The position numbers and the translations under genes are program-made. From the NCBI RefSeq assembly GCF_950023065.1, contig NC_088681.1:15996001-16060000 (forward strand): 64,000 nt of DNA, written 5' to 3'. Source of the stretch: Planococcus citri. Lineage: Eukaryota; Arthropoda; Insecta; Hemiptera; Pseudococcidae. This document shows, one piece after another, positions 25,831-37,100 of this stretch. Position 1 is the first letter of the stretch. Every line of letters begins with the position of its first letter. A model generated the notes under the pieces. That model did no database searches. It saw nothing but the letters and a program-made list of their open reading frames with translations, and was not told the origin of the DNA.

Positions 25831-26109
25831 TCATATGGCGGACTATACACTACATACCATTTTTCTAAAATCAGTTCTTGCCAGTTTGAAACCATATTTT
25901 ATATTACTCCAACGAGTTCAAATTTGAAAATCTGAAAAATAACTAGGTACATATACGTTTCTGAACCAGTAGAAATTAATTTTAAAAAACTTGACGAGCA
26001 TTGGCCAAGTGGGTCACTAACATGTGCTGAACGTGTTTCTGTTTATACTCGTACGTGCTGAAAGTCAAGTTGGACGGTTTTTATTGCATTTTTAAAAATT
26101 TTTATAATT

Positions 26110-26300
26110 CTAAAATATAATTGGATGCTCCAAAACGACTCGAACCCACCTCCAACTTGCTCAGAATGTTGAAATTCGAGTGTACAGAGCAAATTTTAGA
26201 TTTCAAAAAACTGCTGGAGGTTCCAGGACAGCTCAAAACGGTTCGAATCTGTTTAAAATCAATTCAATCCTTTCAATCAATTCAGGTACCTACAAATTTT
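26110..26300. repeat. short foldback-family fragment
   Basis: It contains 'ggatgctccaaaacgactcgaacccacc' and 'aactgctggaggttccaggacagctcaaaacgg', matching the family core. Confidence 0.55.
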
Positions 26301-26399
26301 CAAATTCCATTTCTTCTGAAATCGATCCAAAATCTTTCTCAGCGATCATTTGAAAAAAAACAAGTCCAAGAGTCCGTTGGACATCAAAGACTTCAAATT

Positions 26400-27820
26400 T
26401 CATAACATTCTAGGCACACGTCCAAACCTATAATTCTTCCATTAGGTACTGTTCACTTATTCTTCATCGCCTCAAAATCTTCCACGTCTAATATCACAAC
26501 TCACACGTACGATGAGTCACTCGTAATTTCACTTACGTGGCGCTTTCGTTAAAATCATCATACTATTCCAAGACTATCCCTGTTCCCCCATGTCCCACCG
26601 ATCCCACCGTTATAGTCGATGATTCGCGTTCGTCGTTTTCATATTCGAAAGAACCAAGCAACGTTAAATTTTGAAAATGGTCAGTCATTACTAACGTAAC
26701 TTTCTATTTAAAAAGACACTATCAAATGCTTTGTCCGTTCGATGTCCTACATTTTGGGTTGTAAAAAGTAACAGTATTTATTGATATGCGTAACACATAA
26801 AGTACCTATAAGTACTTGTCTCACATACGCAAAATATTACTACGACGCGACGTATGCTCGAGTATACCTCTTAGCTCTAGGTATATTTGTATCCACAGCT
26901 AGGTAGGTACTTGGAAAAAACCACAACACAACTTACTTAGGTACTTATACAGTGTCTATGCCAAAACAAACGTCATCTTTAGGGTCTGATTTCGACTTTC
27001 GTATAATAGTAAAACAACGCAAAATAGTATACGCCAACAATACATATTTCATTAATGAAACGACTGTAAAAGGTGTATAAATTAAGGAGAGTCAGTCTCG
27101 CGATCGTTGATTGGAAAACGATGAATGAGCTAGCTGGTCTCTCTTCGGGTTCGGAGTACTCTACCTATTATAAGAAGAGGAAAAGAGAAACAAGATACCG
27201 CGAACCCGGAGCATCGTCGTCCACTGTCCACTTTACACTCGAATACTTTTTGAATGGATGAAATGGTCAAGTACCTATACCAACTACTCGTATTTTTATA
27301 TAATACACTTAGCAGCATCTTATATTATTAAACGCATACATTTTAAAACGCATTTAGAAAGTGATACTGGTACTTTTTCAAGCTCGTAGGTGACGAAATT
27401 TGCAAGTACACGTTGCATCACGCATCGTCAATCGTCATGTGGGACACGCTTATAAGATGACGTCACAAGTCGCTCAGCATCGTCAGATAGGTACATATAT
27501 GTATTTTTAGTGTACAGAAGATTTGAACCGGACAGGGGACAGCAATAGCAATTCGCGATAATAACGACAAGTCCTGGTATCTGGTTTGTCACAATAACTT
27601 CCTGTCACGTGCAACCTAACTTTTCTCGACAATATCGCGATGGTGATTTATCGTAAAACGCGGATACAAAGACGTCGATATTATAGATCTGCGAACTATG
27701 TACGTATAGAGATAGGTCATGGCTTCGTGTACCATCACCCTCCTCTCATCATCTGATCGCCTGACACGCGTTCTTGTTTCGGTTTCGCGGAGTAAATCCG
27801 TTCCTCGTCGTATTACTATA
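26400..27820. other. noncoding sequence downstream of gene A, nothing recognised
   Basis: Single-copy-looking sequence with moderate GC and many 'taggtacctac' words. No exon was recognised on either strand; it lies 3' of ELOVL gene A. Confidence 0.35.
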
Positions 27821-27824
27821 CAAA

Positions 27825-27830
27825 TTTATT
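27825..27830 (-). other. candidate poly(A) signal for gene A
   Basis: AATAAA on the minus strand lies about 105 bp downstream of the gene A stop codon. Position and sequence fit a polyadenylation signal. In DNA this AT-rich the hexamer is also expected by chance. Confidence 0.4.
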
Positions 27831-27933
27831 ACAAAAAAAAATTTTTACATTCGAGTTAATATTGTCTACAAAGTACAAAAATACATAGTACGGTGAGTAC
27901 ATGAGGTAGAATATCTCTTATTGTGGTGATGAG

Positions 27934-28170
27934 TCAGTGTATTTTTTTCGTCAGTCCGTTTCGTAGGCTTCCATTTCCATTATGAAGTTGGTGGTCTGTC
28001 TTGTTGTTGTGAGATTTCTTATTAAAGTAAGCTTTTCGATAGAAGTTGAGGAACAAAGCGGTCAGCATGAAAGCTTGAGTGAGACCGAAATACAGCAGAG
28101 ATTTAGGGTAGTCGCATGTCGGATCTGTTATGCCGTAGACCGCGTGGCATGCGGCGAGAAGGAATTGGAT
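27934..28170 (-). CDS. ELOVL gene A, coding exon 7 (stop codon)
   Basis: It encodes residues 208-285 and TGA, in phase 0 after acceptor TTTTTACAG. It contains the last membrane segments, C-D-Y-P (the family's D/N-C-x-Y/F-P element) and L-N-F-Y-R-K-A-Y. A hydrophilic Asn/Lys-rich tail follows, ending KKIH, a KKxx ER-retrieval signal. It is separated from exon 6 by a 5.7-kb intron. Confidence 0.92.
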   Translation of the reverse strand: MQFLLAACHAVYGITDPTCDYPKSLLYFGLTQAFMLTALFLNFYRKAYFNKKSHNNKTDHQLHNGNGSLRNGLTKKIH

Positions 28171-31100
28171 CTGTAAAAATTTGAAAAAAATGTGTTGATT
28201 GAGAATGTATAATTTTTTATGTATAAAATTTAAATCAAGAGGGTGAGTAGGTCCGAGAGGAAGACTTGTTAGGGTAGAAAATCACGTGAAATATGAAATA
28301 TATTTTTCACTCGATGAAACTGAACTCATCACAATTCACAAAAAAATCAAAATTCGAAAAAATTCAAAAAAGAAACGAATTTAATTTTTTTGCTATGAGA
28401 GTAATTTTTATCAATTTTTTAAGAAATACGTCAGAAAAAGGTCAAAATAAGACGACTGAATAAATTGAAACTTTTTTTAATGTTTGGAAAAGAAAATTGA
28501 TTTTTTTCGAATTTTGATTTTTTTTTGTGATGAGTTTATTTTCATTGAGTGAAAGGGAGTTTTCAATTTTTTCAACGGATATGTAAAAATAGGGGTCAAA
28601 CGGGCCAACTTCACCAATCAAAACTTTTTTTTATGTTTTAAATGAAAAAATTGCATTTTTTTTTGCAAACTTTCAATTTTTTTGAACCGACTTTTCGAAA
28701 TACCACCATCCCAATTTTTTAATAATGTTGTTCAGCATGAAAAGTTGTCCATGATATATTTTTTTCAGGATTTTTGAGAGTCGGAACGATATGAGAACTA
28801 CGTTTTGAAACTTTTCGAGCTCATTTTTCGTGCGAAAAAAAGTGGCAACACTGATTTTCATGATATCACCAAAAAGCCTTTCAAAACCTCTAACTATTGG
28901 AAAAAGTTCCATTTTGGTAGGTAAGGCGGTTATCGAGTAATCCACTTCTGAAATGGATGATATTTTAAGCTCACTGAAAACTTTGACACCCCCTAGCAGC
29001 CTTTAAAAAAGGGCTAGAGGGCTGCGATTTGCGCCATTGATCATCTCTTCGAAAAGTCTTTCCACAGGAAAAATTCCAAAAAAATCGCCGACCCCCCCCC
29101 CCCCTACCAATTCTTGGTTGAATTGATGTGGAATGACCCACAAATAAAATTCCAAAAATTGTCCTATACCTACCAAGTGAGGAATCCCAAAGTGGTAGAC
29201 ATTTTTTTGAACCAGACACAACTAAATCGAGAGCTTGCAAAAATATATCACCAGCTAAAATTTTGGAACTGAAGAGCATTTTTTGATTTTTGATGAATTT
29301 TTGAAAAATCGAATTTCGCCCAAAAACAGGAAAAGCTTAAAATTTTACCAAATTGACCTGGAAAGCTAAATGTATCATGTGCTCTATTTTTGACCTCACA
29401 AATCGACTGAAACCGGATTGGAATCGTTTTTGTTTTTTTTTTTAAACAGTTCTGAATGATTCCAGCAAATTTTCGAAAGTCGATAATCCCACAAAACTTT
29501 GCCAAATGAAGTTGGAAAGTCACAATTTTCTCTACATAATTAATTATTGAAAATGAACTGCGAATCATCGACTTAGTCTTCTTCTTGCTCGCATTTTCTG
29601 AGAGAAGCAAAAAGCAAAAGCTTCTATCCCGCTCTAGTCTTACCATTCTCTTCCCCTGCTCATTCATTTTTTCATTTTTTTGTGCATTTTTTTTTTTTTG
29701 AATTTTGGACTCAGTTAGAATAGGTACCTATTGTTTGAAAATACATTAAAGTTGATGGTAAAAAATTCCTAAATTTCAAAGTCCAGAGTGAATTTTTGGA
29801 TTTTTAGTTGTTTTTTGAAAATCATAGGGTCAAAAAATGAAAAGAAAATCAAAATATCATCAAATCAATCTAGAAAGCTGAAATTTTGACATTTTGAATT
29901 GATTTGAAACGGATTAGAACCGTTTTGGGCAGTTCTGGAGCCTCCAGCTGCAGTTTTTTGAAAGTTGAAATTTTCACAAAATTGTATCCCATGAAGTTGA
30001 AAAGCTAAAATTTTCTCTATACCCAAACTTCAGTATGCTGAGTAAATTTGAAGTGGCTTCGGATCGTTTTGAAGCTTCCAGCCATACTTTGCGAATTCCA
30101 GATTTTCAAAAAATATCATAAAAACCCTCTAAATTATATTTAGCACGTAAAAAAGCGATTATAGAGTTTGGTTAATGATTCATTTGACTAATTACATGTC
30201 AATTTTCTGAAATTGGTTTCCGGTATTTCGAACATTCGAACGTACGTATTTTTCAAATTTTCAATCTTAGGAATTTGCTGAAAAAATTAATATTTTGAAG
30301 TTGAAAAAATCGATTTTGAAAAAAATGTTGTGTAATAAGTCAGGAAGGTCGTTTCATTATGGGTAAAATTTTGAATTTTAAAAATCTGCTGGAGGCTCCA
30401 GAACTGCTCAAAACAATTCGAAACCGTTTCCAATCAATTTAAGGGGTTGAAGCACCTAAAATTTTGTTTCCTGGTGTATTTTTTATACTCTTTATGTCTG
30501 GTTTAAGAATTTTTCCGTCAATTGAGATTTTAAGTAGGAAAAAAAAGGAGGAAACTGAGGAACCAAAAATACATTCTCAAACAAAATTTTACATGTCTCA
30601 TTTCATTCTTCGATTCATAGTAAATTTTCAAAAATCTAAAGGTCATTTTACATTTAAAAAAATCACAATAAAATCAAATTAAAACAGAAAGCTGAAATTT
30701 AGTCTATGTCCCATTTTTGACCTATTTCAAACTGTTCTGAATCCTTATTCTATCCTACCTAATTCATGAAATTTTTATGTTGTATGTACAAAAACTCCAG
30801 AAAGCAAAGTTCGGACGTTCAAACAAAGCGATGTTTGAAACTGTTTAAAAAAGCGTTTAGAACAAAAAAAATTGGTTGAGTTTTAAGCAACAAAAAAGTC
30901 TAAACTAGACAGCTAAGCAAAGCTTAGCTGCAAAGTGTGCGTAGCTAGCTGCCTTTTCTACAGCTATAACCGTTATTACATCTAGGTAGTGCATAAGTGA
31001 ATCAACCATGTCACAGTGATGAGAATTTTTGAAACTCTCACTGCTTCAAAATAATAATTGTTTTTCAGTGTTTTCATATTTTCCAAATTACAATAGGTAT

Positions 31101-34100
31101 TTCAGAATAATTTATAAGCTTGTATTGCTTCTAAATTAAGAAATTTCTAGTTGTTTTTCATAGTTTGCATTGTTTTAAAATTTACAAAATTTCAAATCGA
31201 TTTCCCGAATTCCCCATCGCTACAATTTCATAAAGTTTTCAATAAATTTTAAGAATTTTGTATTGCAGCTGAGTTAGGAAATTTGCAATCAATTTTTAGA
31301 ATTCACATTGCCTCTAAATAGTCAAATTTTGAATAATTTTTCAAAATTCTTATTGTCTTTAAATTAAAAAATTTCAAATTCAATTTTCAAGTTCATATTG
31401 TCCACAAATTGTAAAACCTTTACTCAATTTTTGGAATTCACATTGCCTCCAATTTTTCAGAATTCTCATCTTCTTCATAAATATTACAATACTTATTTCA
31501 TATAATTTTCAAGTTCACATTATCTGCAACTTACAGAACTTTTAATCAATTTTTGGAATTCTCAGCGTCTCTAAATACATACAAATTTTCATATTATTTT
31601 TTTTAGAATTTCTATTGTCTTCAAATTTATAAATTTTCAAACCAATTTTCAGAACTTGCTTTTTATTCTAAATTAAGAATTAAATCTTATAAAATACCTA
31701 TGTTAAGAATTTGCATTGCCTATTACACGAAAAAAATATGGGTAATTTTTACAAAAAAATTTAACTAAATACTCACAATTAAGTACCAGATCCCATTCAA
31801 TAATGTTTACTGTAATCGTATAGTAAAACTTATCATTTTAATAAATTTTGCTATAGGTACCAATAGTAAAAATCATTTTGTTTTAATAATTTTTACTAAA
31901 TCATGATAATAAAAATTACATGTTTCAATTGTACAAAAATTAGTTTAATTTCTCATTTTTAAGTAATTTTTAAATTATAAGTAAAAAGTTAAAAATTATT
32001 CATGTCAAGTAATTCTTACTTTATACTTATGGTTATAGGTAGACAAAAAATTAATGAAATGAATTTTTAGTTAGCAAATGATAATATCATAATTCATAAC
32101 TCAATTTCAGCATTATTTAGCAAATGATATTATAATTCATAACTCAATTTCAGCATTATTTTTGCCCCATTTTCATGTACTACATTTATAGGTAGTAACT
32201 CCAAAGCATTTACCTATCCAATTTTCCTACGAAAAATCTGTCACCTACCTACTTACCTCACGGGGATTCGAACCTGGGTCCCTAAATTTCCTATTCCTAC
32301 CTACATGCCCTATCCACTCAGCCACCTATTCACTACGAAGGTAGGGGCATTAAAATAATATATTTGTTTGGTAACCGCCCCACCAAACCACTCCCACTTG
32401 GAATTTACAGCTAACAGACCGGGGGTGTAACAGGGTACAATGAAACACAGCTGGTGATGGAATAGACTGGGGGTATAGCAGGGTACAATGAGCGGCAGGT
32501 GTTCTACAAGTCCCCTTTTCCCTTTTTTAGGATTTAATGCATTAAAATAATGAACTAAAATTGCAATTACTCAGCAATTACCCATCCGAATTGAATGAAA
32601 ATTAATCTATTCCCTCCGCCTTAATGATTCTCAAATGGTGTCCAATAGGTACAAAAAACGGTTGGATAGCTTAAGAGAACATTCAGTTCCAATAAAATTT
32701 CATTTCTCAAAGCGAAACCAATAGTGTGCTACGCACACTAAAAACGCTGTTTAAAACATGATTTTTCATAATAACTCGTTTTTTTGCTCAAATTTTTCAT
32801 TCATTTTTTGTATTTTTATTAGAAAAAAAGTGATGAAAGTGGTAAATTTTCATTTTTTTCATTTTGACCAAAAAATGTTTTTTTTTCGAACTCAGCCAAA
32901 AAGGACTCAAACAGGTATGTTTAGCACCTCACAAATTTAGATTAACCATTCTCATTATCCGTTTAATTAATTTAGAAGCAATTTTTCAAAATACGATTCT
33001 CCTTTTTTTTCTTTAAAAAGATGAAAAAAATTGAAAAATTTGATGGAGGCTTCAGAACAGTTTCAAAACTTCATCAATTAATTTCGAAGCACAAAATTTG
33101 GAAATGGACTACACCAAATTTTAGCTCTCTATCTCACTTCGATCAAATTTTTACTTTCTCAATAAGAAATTGATCAAATTAAAATTTTCAAAAAAATCTT
33201 CAAGCATAAAAAAATTGAATTCAGCACTTGAAAGTATTATAGTTTTTATTTGTTTTCTCAGGTCTGTGAGGAAACTGGATTGTCCACCTAATTTTTTGAA
33301 AATGAATCCACAAAATCAGATTTTCGCCCTTAGAAAAGTTTTGAAAGAAGTGTCACATTTTTCATGATTTGAGGTCAAAATTCATGGTACCTACCCTTGA
33401 AAATCACATTGTTTGATATATTGCACGATTTAGGTTTTTTTTTTCAATTTTGCTCCAAATTTTCAAGGAGAGGTTGATTCACAGTGAGCCAAATTGAAAT
33501 TGAAGCATTTTTCTTTTTTTGAACCCGAATTTTCGAAAAATTGATACCCAAAACAGGAGGAGGGTAATGAGCGAAATTTAAAACCATGGAAAAAAGTGAT
33601 CGGGTATCGAATAATAGATTTTTGAGGTCACCATTTCTGATTCTGAAAATCGCTTGACCCCAGAATTAAAACTGAGCTCTTCAGAAAATCCAGATTTTGA
33701 CCCCGTATTGAATTTTTCAAAATTTTAGGTTCCAATCTGCAACCCCACTCCTTTCTGGAGGTCGGTTTTAAAATATGTTTTTAAATTATTTTGTATATAA
33801 AATGGAACGCATGTAACATAGTTTGAAACAATTTTCAAATCATCATTTCGATGGCAAATTGTACAATTTCCACCTTTTAACGACATACTTACAATTTGCA
33901 TCTGAGTAATATGTTTCTTGATAAAACTGCTTATTTTCTTGAATCGGTCCATCAACGAGAGCAAATAGTACGAGTACATGACACAATGCACAAACGAATT
34001 CAAAACTCCCAGTACAACTAGTTGGCCACCTAAATACAAGAACATACAAGTAAGTACGTATCAGCTCATCGACACCGCCGTAATCAAGTCATATATCTCG

Positions 34101-37100
34101 TAATGTACCTTCGTACGGTATTAATTACTTACCTGGTAAATACTTAGACATAGCCCAGCATCCGGTAAACGTTAAAACATGATGGTAAACGTGTAAAAAC
34201 GATACGTGAGACTGTTTCTTCTTCATTACGAAAAATATCTATACAAAAAGAGAAAGAAATTAATACAAATACTACAATAATAATTTAAGACGATTAATCA
34301 AAAAACAACGCAGACCGATTGAAGTCGCCGGCCGCCGCCGTCGCAGAAAAAAAAACTCGCCAATTTGATAGATTCGAATCGACGTCGAGAATGATCGACG
34401 TGATTTATAGATTCTGTTTAGCAGACTGGCTAATTTAACTTACCGTGTCTAGGAGGTCCATTAATTTATTTAACGTAAACAACCAGTTCGCTACTCGTGC
34501 CTGTGAAAGAAGAGAAGATGAAGAAGATGAAAAAAAAAAACATATACGAGAGAATTAGGTGAGTGTGATATATCTGTACGTATGAATATGATCGATTATA
34601 GTCATCCATATAGTGTAGGTATATTTCCATAAGCGTTACGCTCCTGTGAAGGGGGTCAAGTCTTTCAAATTTAACCACGAATTTGTTCCAAATATGTCTT
34701 TTTTTTTTTGGTCGGCGGAAGGTAAAACATGCCCGAGTATACCATTTGGACGATGCGGACGAATTATTCGTACATAACCATAAGCATATTAATGTCGATT
34801 TTATAATGCTTAGATTATGTTTAAGTATTGATAACGCAGAGCAACAGCATTTTTGCACCCGGGTGGCCACCATGATTTCAACTTAACGTGTCATATGTGA
34901 TCTATAAGCTAATGTGCTTTACTTGCCAGAAGTAAACTCACAAGAAATGCATCATTATTGGCAGAAAAACTTTGAATCGGACAAAGCTTTATGGGGGAAA
35001 AAATGCAAAAATTTCACCTGCTCTTGCAGCCAGAATTTTAGAGACTGAAGTGCATTTTATGATGAATTTTTGAAAATTGAATTTACGTCGAAAATGGAGA
35101 AAGAAATCAAAATTTCATCAAATTAACCTGGAAAGCTGAAATTCGTTATGTACTTTCCCTATTTTCGACTCCCTCACTCGCTCCCTCCCTCCCTCCCTAA
35201 CTCTCGAATTGATTTGAAATATATTTTTCTCAAAATAACACATGGGTTCCTTTAGAACAAGAAAACTTGAATTTTTCAAGGCAAACTTCCAACTCAATGT
35301 AAACTTCCTCACAAAGGAGGTTCTCAATCGACAGAAAATTTCTGAGGTTACACAAAAAAAAAACTCCAAAAAATACCCGAACATTTTTCAGTTTGTTGGT
35401 ATATTTCCATCCAAAAAATCAAAATTTTATCTAATTGGGGTGAAAATCTGAAATTTTATCTGGAGACTCGAGTAGATTTCTGGTTTTCTAAAGTTGAAAA
35501 AAAAATAATAAAAATAGAAAAAATTAAGTGATGAAATAAAAATTCTGTAAAGAAGATTTAAATAAAATTCGACTCCCAGATTGACCGTTTTCTGACCCCT
35601 TCGAATAATTTAAATACATACAACAATTCAAATTCAAAATCCATTTTCATCGATTTCTAATTCATATTCTGGAAGCATTTTTGCAGATCTGGAAAATTTA
35701 ATAACCTGATGGAAGGTTCAGAACCATCTGAAACCATCAATCAATAATCTACCTGGGATATCGAAACTAGATTGTGAAACTTTCAACTTTTCATTTTCAA
35801 TTTAATCCAATTATGAATTTTTCACAAAAGATGAAGTATGCTTGAATTTTTTAGTGAAATTAAATTTTTAAAAAATTGGTCTTGTTGATGAATTTTTGAT
35901 AAAATGTTAGATTTTTTTGTGAACAGACCAAAAAAAATTCGAGTCAAGTGAATCCGGTAGAAAATCATGAATAAGATGGATTGTGAATTTATGTAGCTTT
36001 TTTAAAAATAAATGTTAGGTTATTAACTTATTGATTCCTTTCAGTCTGAAAATTTTGACAATTAAGTCTGAGATTGTGTTTTTTCGCAGCTGCTTCAATT
36101 TCGAAAATTTTTCACTTTTGTTACATCCTTATACATTTTTTTTGATTCCAAAAATTGTTTAAAAATGATAAAATTTACGGGGAAAAAACTTGAGTAAAAT
36201 GTTTTCAGATCTTTTTTTTCTGCAATAAAATATTTTTCAAAAGTAAAATTTTAGAGCTAAAGCTCATTTTTGGAACTTTGAAGGGTTGAAAAAAAAATCA
36301 AAGGGTCTTAAAAAAAAACAAAAAAATCAAAGTGTCATTCAACCGAGCTAAAAAGTTGATATGATATTTCACACATGCCCTATTTTCGATCCCCGCCAAA
36401 CGATTGGAAACAGTTTTGAGTCGTTTGAAGGAGTTCTGGAGTCTTCCAGTAGGTTTTTGGAAATTAACATTTTTAAAAAATTTTTCATTCGGGTTAGAAG
36501 GTTTGTCTATCTATTTTTGGCATTTGGAACCGACTGGAGCCGTTCTGGAGCCTCCAGCGACATTTCTAAATCTATAGATTTCCGAAATTAGGTCCTAAAA
36601 TCTGCCTGTAAGTAGCTAAGTACATTCTATGGATTAAATTTAAGCTTTCCACATTTCATTGGGTAAAATTTTGTGGAAATTTTCATCCACCAAAAATTTG
36701 CTAGAGGCTCCAGAAGCGCTCAAATGGCTGGAAACCGTTTCTAATCGATTCGAGGAGATCAACAATTTCTGCTGTTTTTCTCAATTACGTGAAATTCTAA
36801 TTTTTTTACACTTTTTGGAGGTTTTTAACCGTTTTGGCAGGCTTTAAGTTTTTTTTTGTTGGAAAACTGGAATTTCCAAAAAGTCACAGAAGGTCCAAAA
36901 CGGCTTAGAACCATCATTCTGCAATCGACTATAAAAATTTAAAATATATAAAATATAGTAGATTCAAGTTGTTTTTTTTGTCAAACGCGTAGGGGAAGAG
37001 TGAATTTTTGACATTGCTGGAGGAAAACAGTTTTGAGCTGGCAGCTACCGATCTTGAAAAAGTGTTGAGTAATCGGTCGAGTGGGTCACTAAAAAGCACC

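Noticed and set aside
27982..28176. Plus-strand 64-codon open frame
   Set aside because: It is the antisense shadow of ELOVL gene A's last coding exon.
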